A stretch of DNA of 44,478 bases from Oscillospiraceae bacterium (GCA_003343845.1 QAKK01000036.1:1-44478), one strand, 5' to 3'; shown: positions 30,689 through 38,721, counted from the stretch's first letter. Notes: a model not told the origin generated them from the letters alone. Numbers and translations: made by a program.

Positions 30689-32673
30689 TGTTGGTTCAGC
30701 TCCTTTTCGTATTTGTCGCGGTCGAATATGTCAAAGCGCATTTCATCCGGGCGCAGTGCGACACCGCAGACGGTCTCGGTGGTCTCCTGTGCCGCATTGT
30801 AGAGGATGCGCAGCACTTTTGTGCCGTCCTCGCTGTAGTATTCGCCGCGCTTGATGTAGTAGGGCAGGGCGCTTGTGTCCAGCACGGTGAATCTGCCGCG
30901 CAGCAGAAATTCTGCGTATTCGGTCTGTATGTCGGTGTAGCGCTTGGTTTCGGCAGCATATTTCGGCGATGCACCAAGGTCGGCGCGGCAGACATAGAGC
31001 TCGGCGTCAAGGCGCATGCCGCTGACCAGCGCGCAGCGCAGCTGACGGTCAAAGTCGCCCTCCTCGCTGCGGATGCCGCGCTCGGTGGTGATGACCTCGG
31101 GGAAGGTGTAGCGGAACAGCGCGGGGAAGGCATCGCTCTTTACCTTGAAGTCCACGTTGACAAGTCCGTGGATGAACTGCGTATAGGCGGCGGCGATGTC
31201 GGTGACGACCTCGACGGCAAACACGCGGTTTTCTTCCTTACAATATTCTACGGCTTTGTCAAAGAATTTGCGGTGGTAGATCCATTCCTCGTCGATGCGC
31301 AGCCCGTGCTCATGCCTGTGGTTGAAGCAGGGCTGATAGGGCGTGCCGCCGTAGCAGTCGGCAAAGAGGCAGTCGGCTTCCAGTGAGCGGAGCTGCCGCA
31401 TCTGTGCCATCAGCTGCTCGCGCCAGCGTTCGGTGCCCGCACAGCAGAGCGGGAACTGCTTTGCGCCGTAGGTGATACGGAACTCACCCATGCCGGGGTA
31501 AGCAAAGGCGGGGCGCACTTCGTTGCCGTTGATGTCGAGGAGCTTCACCTCGTCGCCGTATTGCTTGTAGTAGTCGCCCTGGGGGTCAAGGAAGTGGCAG
31601 TTGCATTCGAGAATGACTCTGCCGCCCATGTCCTGTACCTTTTGGATGTTCTTTTTCAGCTCGTCAAACGCGCCGGCGAAGGGCTCCTTGTAGATGGGGT
31701 AGGCGCGGTCCATGCCCTCGCGCCACCAGGCGAAGAGGAACAGCGTGTGAATGCCGCACTTTGCACCCTCCTCGTAGATACGGGGCAAATCCTTTGCCGT
31801 GTAGTAGTCCTCGCCGTACTGCGAGCGCATGATGATGCGCTGCCAGCCGGTCATGTTCTGCACCCATTCGGCTTTTGGCTGGACCTTGAAGAAGTTTTTG
31901 TCCGCCCATGCACGATAGCGACGCGCCGCGCAGCGCCAGTCGCCGTCGAGCATGCCGATCACCACGGGCGGCAGCGTCAGCTCCTCGCCGGTGTGTGCCA
32001 TCGGGAAGTGATCAAAGCCGACCATGAGGTCGAGCGGCGTGTGGTGGATGCGCTGCCGGATGGTCATGAAGCAGTGGCGCATCTCGGGGTCGTAGCGGGC
32101 GACATAGAGGAAGCGGTTGCCGCTCTCGATGCCGAACCAGCCCATCGACGCGCGCGGATAATGTAAATGAATGAAAATCTCGGTGGTGTCGTGCGAATAG
32201 TAGTTGCCGGTCAGGCTCTCGAGGTGCGCCCAGGGGTTTTCAACGCGGCGCCCCAGCCCGTTCGGCAGGTAGAGCGCGTCGCTTGCCTTGTCGCCGCCCA
32301 GCGTCTCAAAGTCGCAGAGCGGGCAGAAGCATTCGTTGATGCGCACGTCTGCCGCGCCGTTTTTGAGCGTAGGAACAAAGCGGAGCAGCCCGTCCTCGGC
32401 AGTCACTGCAACCGAGAAGGTGATGTCATAGCTGTCGCCGTAGTCCGAGACGAGCTTGTCATAGCGCACGGTCAGCACGCCGTCCTTCACGGTGGCTTTG
32501 CCCTGCTGCTTCGAGGAGCGCACCGGGATCTCGGTGCGCAGTCCGTCGTCGAGAATCAGCCGCCAGAAATCGCTGCCGCGCACGGCTTCCGCTTCGTGTC
32601 CGCTCTGGATGAAACCGGCGTTTCCGCCGTTCTCGTCAATCTCAAATCGTAAATTGTCTGTGGAAATCTGCAT
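30685..32673 (-). CDS. DUF6259 glycosidase-like protein
   Basis: The 662-residue protein lacks a signal peptide, so it is probably cytoplasmic. An N-terminal beta-sandwich (about 1-240) is followed by a TIM-barrel-like part (about 270-560: HTLFLFAWWREGMDRAYPIY, GGRVILECNCHF, CLFADCYGG, RVFAVEVVTDI) and a C-terminal beta domain. The pattern fits the DUF6259 group, related to retaining alpha-glycosidase clans. Asp439 in FADCYGG is a candidate nucleophile, and Glu488 or Asp492 candidate acid/base; this is inference. The start at 32673 follows GCGGAAG; longer frames cross the promoter. It is the first gene of the operon and may process sugars brought in with the help of the binding protein encoded next. 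Confidence 0.78.
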   Translation of the reverse strand: MQISTDNLRFEIDENGGNAGFIQSGHEAEAVRGSDFWRLILDDGLRTEIPVRSSKQQGKATVKDGVLTVRYDKLVSDYGDSYDITFSVAVTAEDGLLRFVPTLKNGAADVRINECFCPLCDFETLGGDKASDALYLPNGLGRRVENPWAHLESLTGNYYSHDTTEIFIHLHYPRASMGWFGIESGNRFLYVARYDPEMRHCFMTIRQRIHHTPLDLMVGFDHFPMAHTGEELTLPPVVIGMLDGDWRCAARRYRAWADKNFFKVQPKAEWVQNMTGWQRIIMRSQYGEDYYTAKDLPRIYEEGAKCGIHTLFLFAWWREGMDRAYPIYKEPFAGAFDELKKNIQKVQDMGGRVILECNCHFLDPQGDYYKQYGDEVKLLDINGNEVRPAFAYPGMGEFRITYGAKQFPLCCAGTERWREQLMAQMRQLRSLEADCLFADCYGGTPYQPCFNHRHEHGLRIDEEWIYHRKFFDKAVEYCKEENRVFAVEVVTDIAAAYTQFIHGLVNVDFKVKSDAFPALFRYTFPEVITTERGIRSEEGDFDRQLRCALVSGMRLDAELYVCRADLGASPKYAAETKRYTDIQTEYAEFLLRGRFTVLDTSALPYYIKRGEYYSEDGTKVLRILYNAAQETTETVCGVALRPDEMRFDIFDRDKYEKELNQQ

Positions 32674-32739
32674 GTTTTCTTCCGCCCTTCGTGGATAATG
32701 CCCAAAATAGATTGCTTTTGGTTCTTTCTTTTCAACCTT

Positions 32740-32769
32740 ATTATACAGCCGGGAGGGAGAATGCCGCAA
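32740..32769 (-). promoter_or_regulatory. Promoter of the 21.5-32.7 kb operon
   Basis: On the minus strand, TTGCGG (32769-32764) and a perfect TATAAT (32745-32740) are separated by 18 nt, about 67 nt upstream of the DUF6259 start. The weak -35 box fits an activator-dependent promoter. Confidence 0.65.
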
Positions 32770-32786
32770 TACACGCATATAGGCTA

Positions 32787-32807
32787 TTGTTTCAAAATGT
32801 GAAACAA
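32787..32807. promoter_or_regulatory. Candidate operator for the divergent AraC-type regulator
   Basis: The perfect inverted repeat TTGTTTCA-N5-TGAAACAA lies between the divergent genes, about 18 nt upstream of the -35 box of the operon promoter and 38 nt before the regulator's putative -10 box TATACT (32845-32850). The position suits activation of the minus-strand operon. Confidence 0.55.
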
Positions 32808-32869
32808 ATGCAAAATGCCTGTTTCCTTTTTTGCGCGGATGCGTTATACTGGTGTCGGAGGGATGCAAA

Positions 32870-33724
32870 ATGTTCCGATATGACTTTTCCCATCTGCCGT
32901 TTGTCAGTATGACCGGCAAGGTGCGCGAGGGGAACGGCTGGAGCCACAACGGCAGACGGATGAACATCAATATGCTGGTGGTCTTTCACCGCGGCAGCTG
33001 CCGCTTTACCATCGAAGGGCAGGATTATGACTTTGTGCCGGGCGATGTTGCCATCGTCCCGAAGGGGACGTTTTACCGTCCGCATACCGATGATTTCTGT
33101 GAGTATACCTTCTTTCATTTTGACGGCGATTTTGAGCCGATGCCGCCGGATGAAAAGATTCTGCCGTTCGACGCCGTGCCGGTCAGCAAGCCGTTTTACG
33201 GGCTGATCCGGTATGAGGCGCCGACGCTTGCGTTTGACCATCGCATCACGCTCGGTGCCTCGCGGCAGGAGGTCGATCTGCTCCTGCACAAATGCGCCGA
33301 TGTGCAGCGCCGCTATGCCGAGAAGATGACGGTCATCCTGTCGCTGCACTTTTCGGAGCTGATGTTCCGCATCTCGCAGTGCTTCTGCGAGCAGTTCCGC
33401 GAGCGCACGCCCGTGCCCGCCGCAGTCGCGAAGATCGTCTCCTACATCGGCGACCATTACATGCAGAATATCACCCTCGCGGATGTCTGCAAGGAAACCG
33501 AGCTTTCCAAGCAGTATTGCATGCGCGTTTTCCGCAAGTACATGCACACGACCATCGGCGACTACATTCTCGATCTGCGGATGCGCCATGCGACCTATCT
33601 TCTGCGTAATACTTATATGAACGTTAATCAGGCGGCGGATTATCTCGGCTTTTCCAGCACGAGCTATTTTTCGCGCGTGTTCAAGAAGTATTACGGCGTG
33701 TCCCCGTCGGCGTATTTTGAATAA
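32870..33724 (+). CDS. AraC family transcriptional regulator
   Basis: The 284-residue protein has an N-terminal cupin-like sensing domain (about 1-150: LVVFHRGSCRFTIEGQDYDFVPGDVAIVPKGTFYRPH) and two C-terminal helix-turn-helix motifs (about 187-284: ITLADVCKETELSKQYCMRVFRKY and NVNQAADYLGFSSTSYFSRVFKKYYGVSP). This is typical of regulators of sugar use. GGAGGG at 32857-32862 precedes the ATG at 32870. It is divergent from the DUF6259 operon and is the obvious candidate to control it. Confidence 0.9.
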   Translation: MFRYDFSHLPFVSMTGKVREGNGWSHNGRRMNINMLVVFHRGSCRFTIEGQDYDFVPGDVAIVPKGTFYRPHTDDFCEYTFFHFDGDFEPMPPDEKILPFDAVPVSKPFYGLIRYEAPTLAFDHRITLGASRQEVDLLLHKCADVQRRYAEKMTVILSLHFSELMFRISQCFCEQFRERTPVPAAVAKIVSYIGDHYMQNITLADVCKETELSKQYCMRVFRKYMHTTIGDYILDLRMRHATYLLRNTYMNVNQAADYLGFSSTSYFSRVFKKYYGVSPSAYFE

Positions 33725-33728
33725 AAAG

Positions 33729-33765
33729 AAACAGCCGCGCGACCGATTCGGTCGCGCGGCTGTTT
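33729..33765 (+). terminator. Terminator of the AraC-type regulator gene
   Basis: A 16-bp GC-rich stem (33729-33744 and 33750-33765) with loop GATTC, followed by a T on the last base of a TTTT run, 4 nt after the stop codon. The DNA between here and 33880 holds no gene I can see. Confidence 0.9.
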
Positions 33766-33880
33766 TGGTGGGGCGGGGTCTGTACGGTTTTGTGAAGATG
33801 TTTAACTACGCACAAACCGGTGACGTCCCACTGCTTTCTGAAATTCCTCGCCGAAAATGCCTGAAACGGTCGTTTCGCCA

Positions 33881-33932
33881 CGCTCCTTTGCATAAAATGA
33901 AGCATCATTTTCATGCAAAGGAGCGTTTTTTT
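33881..33932 (+). promoter_or_regulatory. Terminator-like hairpin containing the ddh ribosome site
   Basis: A roughly 20-bp stem with one bulged base (from 33881 to 33925, loop AGCA) is followed by seven T residues and at once by the ATG of the dehydrogenase gene. The right arm carries AAGGAG, the only plausible ribosome site, so folding would both hide it and look like an intrinsic terminator. An unknown trigger (RNA, protein, ligand or temperature) could open it. Confidence 0.7.
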
Positions 33933-34901
33933 ATGCTGCGAATTGCAATTTTCGGCTACGGCAATCTCGGGCGCGGCGCTGCGGCGGCAGCGATGGCGGC
34001 GACGGATATGGAGCTCTGCGGGATCTTTACACGGCGCGACCCCGCCGCGCTCGGCGGCGTGCCGGACGGCGTGCCCGTCTATGCGGCGGACAGCGCTGCG
34101 GCGCACAAGGGTGAGATCGACGCGCTGATCCTCTGCGGCGGCAGCGCGGACGACCTGCCGCGGCAGACGCCGCAGCTTGCCCGCGACTTTTGCGTGGTGG
34201 ACAGCTTTGACACGCATGCGAAGATTCCGGTGCATTTTGCCGCCGTGGATGCCGCCGCCCGCGCGGGCGGCAAGGTCGCACTGATCTCGGCGGGGTGGGA
34301 CCCGGGCCTCTTCTCGCTTGCGCGGCTGTACACCGAGGCGGTACTGCCAAAGGGAACGACCTACACCTTTTGGGGCGCAGGGGTCAGCGAGGGTCATTCG
34401 GACGCAGCGCGGCGCGTCCCCGGCGTCGCGGACGCGCGGGCGTACACGCTGCCCGTCGTCGATGCGCTCACCGCCGTGCGGCGCGGCGAGGTGCCGCCGC
34501 TCTCGCCGCGCGAGATGCACCGCCGCGTGTGCTATGTCGTGCCTGCGCCGGGGGCGGACCTCGCCGCGATCACGCGCGCGATCTGCACGATGCCCGCCTA
34601 TTTTGCGGACTATGACACCGAGGTGCATTTTATCACGGCGGAGGAAATGGCGCGCGACCATGCCGCCCTGCCGCATGGCGGCTGCGTGCTCCGAAACGGG
34701 GACGCAGGGGGTGACTGCGGCATGGAATTTTCGCTGCACCTCAGTTCCAACCCCGCCTTCACCGGCGGCGTGCTCGTCGCCTGTGCGCGCGCCGTCTGCC
34801 GCGCCGCCGCGCGCGGCGAGGTCGGCTGCCGCACGCTCTTTGACATCCCGCCCGCCGACCTTTTGCCCGACCCCGCCCGCGCCCGCGAAACGCTGCTGTG
34901 A
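33933..34901 (+). CDS. ddh: meso-Diaminopimelate D-dehydrogenase
   Basis: The 322-residue enzyme makes meso-2,6-diaminopimelate from tetrahydrodipicolinate with NADPH and ammonia, a one-step route to the peptidoglycan cross-linking residue and lysine. The Rossmann motif is GYGNLGRG (8-15). Other conserved parts are CGGSADDLPRQTPQLARDF, VVDSFDTHAKIPVHF, ISAGWDPGLFSLARLYTEAVLP and FWGAGVSEGHSDAARRVPGV. The length is usual for the family. ATG at 33933 is the family start, and the reading frame's longer extension runs through the hairpin leader. Very GC-rich codon use contrasts with the genes that follow. Confidence 0.93.
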   Translation: MLRIAIFGYGNLGRGAAAAAMAATDMELCGIFTRRDPAALGGVPDGVPVYAADSAAAHKGEIDALILCGGSADDLPRQTPQLARDFCVVDSFDTHAKIPVHFAAVDAAARAGGKVALISAGWDPGLFSLARLYTEAVLPKGTTYTFWGAGVSEGHSDAARRVPGVADARAYTLPVVDALTAVRRGEVPPLSPREMHRRVCYVVPAPGADLAAITRAICTMPAYFADYDTEVHFITAEEMARDHAALPHGGCVLRNGDAGGDCGMEFSLHLSSNPAFTGGVLVACARAVCRAAARGEVGCRTLFDIPPADLLPDPARARETLL

Positions 34902-34982
34902 GGCAAATGAGCCGGATGATATACGGTCCCTTCAAAAAAGAGAACGGAAGACGAATACACATATAATTCGGAAGGATATGGA

Positions 34983-35010
34983 TAGACACAGGACGCAGAA
35001 TCGCTATAAT
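34983..35010 (+). promoter_or_regulatory. Promoter of the holin-like gene
   Basis: TAGACA (34983-34988) and a perfect TATAAT (35005-35010) are separated by 16 nt, about 60 nt upstream of the start. A small hairpin TATGCC-N8-GGCATA lies in the leader (about 35015-35034). Confidence 0.6.
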
Positions 35011-35071
35011 TAAAGTATGCCGCATAAGAGGCATATCAACATATTAAAAGAAAATATAAGTATAGGAGTAT

Positions 35072-35518
35072 ATGAAAATCATGAATTGGAAAGAAGGCGT
35101 AATCGCAATTCTCGGCACGATCGGCGCAATCATGACAAGTATTTTCGGCGGCTGGGACAGTGCTTTGCAGACCCTGATTATTTTCATGGTGCTTGATTAT
35201 ATTTCAGGGCTGATTGTTGCCGGATTTTTTCATGCCAGTCCAAAGACAAAAAACGGAGCTTTGGAGAGTAAAGTCGGCTGGAAAGGACTTTGCCGCAAGG
35301 GAGGTTCGCTGCTGATTGTGCTGATTGCCTATCGGCTGGATTTGCTTGCAGGCACATGTTATATCCGCGACGCTGCCGTGATTGCTTTTATTGTAAATGA
35401 AGGCATCAGTATTATTGAGAATGTCGGCTGCATGGGAATCCCGATTCCGTCTGTAATAGCCGAATCTATCGAAATGCTTTCATCAAAAAACAAAAAAAAT
35501 GATGATAGGAAGCACTGA
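35072..35518 (+). CDS. Phage holin-like membrane protein (holin family 4/TcdE type)
   Basis: The 148-residue protein has three hydrophobic segments (AILGTIGAIMTSIFGG, LIIFMVLDYISGLIVAGFF, LLIVLIAYRLDLLAG) and the family pattern LDYISGLIVAG..KTKNGALESKVGWKGLCRKG, followed by NEGISIIENVG. Such proteins make membrane pores in lysis or help secretion of large proteins that lack signal peptides. No lysin or other phage gene is present. The start is uncertain: 35072 lies only 3 nt after GGAG, and an ATG at 35081 lies 12 nt after it. Confidence 0.82.
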   Translation: MKIMNWKEGVIAILGTIGAIMTSIFGGWDSALQTLIIFMVLDYISGLIVAGFFHASPKTKNGALESKVGWKGLCRKGGSLLIVLIAYRLDLLAGTCYIRDAAVIAFIVNEGISIIENVGCMGIPIPSVIAESIEMLSSKNKKNDDRKH

Positions 35519-35530
35519 TTGAACCGAACG

Positions 35531-35573
35531 GAAAACAGGAGGACTCTGCGCTATGCAGAGTCCTTCTGTTTTC
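35531..35573. terminator. Bidirectional terminator overlapping the end of a coding region
   Basis: The 19-nt arms (35531-35549 and 35555-35573, one G-U wobble) enclose a 5-nt loop. It ends the holin-like gene. On the minus strand it overlaps the last eight codons and stop of the AraC-type gene. Confidence 0.85.
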
Positions 35574-36450
35574 TCATTTTGCGTTCACCTATGCGAAAAG
35601 CGCTCGGGGATACGCCCAATTTTTTCTTGAATATCGTGGTGAAGGTGATGTAGGTTGTGAATCCGCATACCTCACTGATATGATCAATCGTATCATTTGT
35701 GTGCAGCAGCTTATCGCATGCAATCGACAGTCTGTATTGCAGAAGATACTGATACGGACTTGTGCCGATGGCTTCCCGAAACTGTTTGCTCAGCTTTTCC
35801 TTATTGATATGGAGCTCTTCCAAAAGGTAGGCGGTGTTGACGGCGGGATCGCTGTAGCTGTTCCAAATAATGTGCAGGGCTTGTTTGACCTCCGGATAAT
35901 TTTCGGGGATGTGCAGCGTTTTCGGGTATTTTGCATGCGGTTTTTTAGAATCCGAGATTGCGTTTTCACACAGGTGCAGGCAATCAATCAGTTTTGCACG
36001 TGCGTGGCACAAGCTCAGCGGGTGCTCATCGGTTAACAAAGCTGCACAGTCTTTAAGCAGGGATTGCGCGCTGCACACAGCATTTTGAGATACATTGTTA
36101 TGGATTGATGCTGAAATGTCATTGCATATAAACGGGAGCATCATCAGAAAATCGTAGTTTTGGCAAAGATCGCGTAAGGAAGTTGAGTGGATCACTTCAT
36201 TGGTAAGTGCTTTGGACAGAAACTCAGGCGAGAAAAACGCGGCAGAAACCGTCAGGTTATCGCCGGAACGGATATATAGCTGCTGCCTGTCGTTCAGGCA
36301 CAGGATGGCAGGGGAAATGCAGTGATAGTCCACATGGTTGATTGTGATTTGGGCATACCCTGCGCTGATCAAATAAAGCGCATAAGAATCTTGTGTTTTG
36401 TCTTTGGGTTCGTCGATGTAAACCGAGATTGCAGAATGGATATCGCACAC
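35551..36450 (-). CDS. AraC family transcriptional regulator
   Basis: The 299-residue protein has an N-terminal sensing domain with little similarity I recognise (YALYLISAGYAQITINHVDYHC, RSGDNLTVSAAFFSPEFL) and a C-terminal double helix-turn-helix (about 200-290: TAYLLEELHINKEKLSKQFREAIGTSP and HISEVCGFTTYITFTTIFKKKLGVSP). The start is GTG at 36450, with GGAG 9 nt upstream. It is divergent from the nucleotidyltransferase-ligase operon and may regulate it. Its lower GC matches that operon, not the regions before 34.9 kb. Confidence 0.85.
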   Translation of the reverse strand: MCDIHSAISVYIDEPKDKTQDSYALYLISAGYAQITINHVDYHCISPAILCLNDRQQLYIRSGDNLTVSAAFFSPEFLSKALTNEVIHSTSLRDLCQNYDFLMMLPFICNDISASIHNNVSQNAVCSAQSLLKDCAALLTDEHPLSLCHARAKLIDCLHLCENAISDSKKPHAKYPKTLHIPENYPEVKQALHIIWNSYSDPAVNTAYLLEELHINKEKLSKQFREAIGTSPYQYLLQYRLSIACDKLLHTNDTIDHISEVCGFTTYITFTTIFKKKLGVSPSAFRIGERKMRKQKDSA

Positions 36451-36525
36451 TGAAATCGTCTCCTTTCGCTCTTAATTGCGCTTGTCAATGCTATCGTCGC
36501 AGAAAATCAGAACGAAAATGGTCGA

Positions 36526-36555
36526 ATTATGCAAAATGTAACAAATATATAACAA
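36526..36555 (-). promoter_or_regulatory. Putative promoter of the second AraC-type gene
   Basis: On the minus strand, TTGTTA (36555-36550) and CATAAT (36531-36526) are separated by 18 nt. The motif TAACAAA occurs twice here (36539 and 36550). For the divergent operon, a perfect TATAAT at 36596-36601 (plus strand) with a weak TGGAAT 17 nt before it is the best candidate. Confidence 0.45.
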
Positions 36556-36682
36556 AATTGGAAGAATCATTATGGAATTTGCACGAATGCGGATTTATAA
36601 TGAAAACGGTCCGACAGAAATAACCAGACGTTGATTTTGCAGGAAGACTTTGGATTATGCGGACCGGAGAGGACAAAAAAAC

Positions 36683-37776
36683 ATGAATAAAGGTGAAAAA
36701 AAGATTGTGATGGATCTTTGCAGGTTCTTGGATCCGAATCGAGCGCGCCTGCTGCGCAATATGGAAAAAGCGGCGACATGTCGGACGTGCTCGGGCTATT
36801 GCTTTACAACCGTGTCGGCGGCATCGCATACAACACGCTTCGGGAATGCGAGCTGCTCGGTAAAGTGAATCGAGAGGTGCGGAATACTCTGCAAACCATG
36901 TATAATGCAGCAATTATACAGCAGGAAAGCTATGCAAAAGCGGCAGAACTGCTTGCGTCGGTTTTGCGCAACATAGAAGTACCGTATGCGGTGCTGAAGG
37001 GAATTGTTTTGATGCAAACCTACCCGAGGGGATGCAGAACGTCAAATGACGTTGATATTCTGACGGCGCCGGAGCATGTTTCGGCTGTCGCGGAGCGATT
37101 GAAAGCAGCCGGATTCCGACAGGGATATATCCGGAACAACCGTTTTGTCCCGGCAACCCGTAAAGAGATTATTTCCTCCAGGATGAATCGCGGCGAGACG
37201 GTGCCTTATATTTTAGAGGCAGACTATCCGTTTATGAAGTTTTTGGAGGTTGATATCAACTTTTCGCTGGATTACAAGCCCACAGACGGAGAAAGCGTGA
37301 GGGGCATGCTCAAAGACGGCTGTCAGCTGAAAAACGGATTGCGGACATTGAATCCTGCATGCTTTATCCTGCATCTGTGCGCGCATTTGTATAAGGAAGC
37401 GACAACAATGTCTTGGATTCAGATGGGACGCGACCTTTCTTTATACAAGTTTGTCGATCTGTATCTGCTGTTATCCCATGCGGAGCCTGACCTGTGCGAG
37501 CAATTGCTGAAAACAGCGGAAAGTCTTGATTTGACAGCCGCGTGCGCATATGCACTTGCAGGCACGATTCAGCTGTTTGATATGCGGAATGCGGCGCTTT
37601 TGCGCCTGTCGGAACGGCTGTGCCGCATGCATGAGAATATTTTGGATGTTGTTATCGACCCTGCCGGCGGCAAACGGTATGTTTACACAATCGATTTCAT
37701 GCAGCGCATTTTTTCATCGCATCGTCAAAAGTATCTGAAGGAGGTTGGAGACCTTGGATCATCTGCATATGTATGA
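36683..37776 (+). CDS. Nucleotidyltransferase family (NTP_transf_5-like) protein, apparent frameshift
   Basis: The expected protein starts at ATG 36683 (MNKGEKKIVMDLCRFLDP, with AGAGGA upstream), but this frame loses the match after LLRNMEK. The match resumes one frame back as SGDMSDVLGLLLYNRVGG and runs to 37776. One missing A in the run at 36765-36769 would restore a single frame of about 365 residues. If real, translation would have to start at an internal codon such as ATG 36778, giving 332 residues. The catalytic-type core is VLKGIVLMQTYPRGCRTSNDVDIL (about residue 105 of the repaired protein), with the DxD of nucleotidyltransferases. Members of this family occur in peptide natural-product clusters, among other places. 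First gene of the operon. Confidence 0.75.
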
Positions 37777-38479
37777 GCACGGAACGCCCGGTCTGCTGAT
37801 TACGTTCTGCGGTCTGGACGGCTGTGGGAAAACCACGATGATACGACGCCTGACAGCGTTTTTGCAGCATGCCGGAATCGAACCGCTTTTAACCAAACAG
37901 CCTACAAATGCCGTGCGGCAGTCGGAGATTTTCAGAACGTATATGGATTCGCCCGAGCATGCGCAATATGAATACCGGAGTTTGTCGCTGTTGGCGGCGA
38001 GTGACAGAGTTCAGCATGCCAACAAGCTGATTCTGCCGGCGTTAAGGCAAAAAAAGATCGTGATCAGCGACCGGTATTTTTATTCCTGCGTTGCGAATCT
38101 GAGGGCGCGGGGATATGAGAAAGATCGCTGGATCAACGAGATTTCCGCGTATATTCCGAAGCCGGATATAGCGTTTTTCCTCGACACGCCGGTATCAGCT
38201 GCGGTTGCGCGTGTGCGGCGGAGACCGGAAGAAAAAAATCGCTATATCGATATACCGCTGCAATATAAACTGCACAGCGAATACAGAGCACTGTGCGCGG
38301 AAGCAAAAGGCGTCCTGCTGTCAACGATGGAACCGGAAGACGACACATTCGATATGATTCTGCGCGCATTGCAAAACTGTCTCAGGCTTCGCGGAAACAC
38401 GTGGAATGACTTCAAAACGAATACTGAGGATGAAACATATAGTGGAAAGGAAAAAATCAATTCGGTGAATCGGAAATGA
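37754..38479 (+). CDS. Thymidylate kinase-like P-loop kinase
   Basis: The 241-residue protein has a P-loop GLDGCGKTT (about 20-28), the DRYFYS motif of thymidylate kinases, and FLDTPVSAAVARVRRRPEEKN, which covers the DTP and LID regions. Typical dTMP kinases are about 205-210 residues, so this one is longer at the C-terminus, and its operon is not a nucleotide-synthesis context. It may phosphorylate another nucleotide-like or sugar substrate. The start is uncertain: TTG at 37754 lies 9 nt after AAGGAGG, while ATG at 37769 is too far from it. It overlaps the previous gene by 23 nt. Confidence 0.8.
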   Translation: MDHLHMYEHGTPGLLITFCGLDGCGKTTMIRRLTAFLQHAGIEPLLTKQPTNAVRQSEIFRTYMDSPEHAQYEYRSLSLLAASDRVQHANKLILPALRQKKIVISDRYFYSCVANLRARGYEKDRWINEISAYIPKPDIAFFLDTPVSAAVARVRRRPEEKNRYIDIPLQYKLHSEYRALCAEAKGVLLSTMEPEDDTFDMILRALQNCLRLRGNTWNDFKTNTEDETYSGKEKINSVNRK

Positions 38480-38721
38480 AAACGACAGAAGAAAAAGTAA
38501 AGAAAGTTCTTACTAAAATCAGCGGTGTACGGCACATCGAGCCGACCGCTTCGCTGACGGCTGATCTGGGTTTGGATAGTTTGCGCATGACCGACCTGGT
38601 TCTGCATCTGGAAGATGCATTCGGAATCGAATTCCGTCAGTCGGATATGAATTTTTTCAAGCTGAAAGACGTTGCCGCTGTTGTAACCCTGGTAGAAGGG
38701 TATATCGGCACGCAGATCTGA
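38476..38721 (+). CDS. Acyl carrier protein
   Basis: The 81-residue acidic protein has the phosphopantetheine site DLGLDSLRMTDLVLHLEDAF with Ser35 in DSL. It starts within the stop of the kinase-like gene (ATGA) and is followed 13 nt later by an AMP-dependent ligase, so the pair probably forms a loading system in which the ligase activates a carboxylate and passes it to the carrier. It is clearly not in a fatty-acid synthesis context and is likely dedicated to this operon. Confidence 0.9.
   Translation: MKTTEEKVKKVLTKISGVRHIEPTASLTADLGLDSLRMTDLVLHLEDAFGIEFRQSDMNFFKLKDVAAVVTLVEGYIGTQI

Noticed and set aside
33766..33932. Lysine riboswitch upstream of ddh
   Set aside because: The leader is too short and lacks the conserved core I associate with the lysine aptamer. 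Only the terminal hairpin is convincing.
35072..35518. Prophage region around the holin-like gene
   Set aside because: No capsid, tail, integrase, lysin or other phage gene lies within the window on either side.
36761..36770. Programmed -1 frameshifting at the A-run in the nucleotidyltransferase gene
   Set aside because: The sequence G-GAA-AAA does not allow good re-pairing of the P-site tRNA, and I see no clear downstream pseudoknot. A mutation or sequencing error is simpler.
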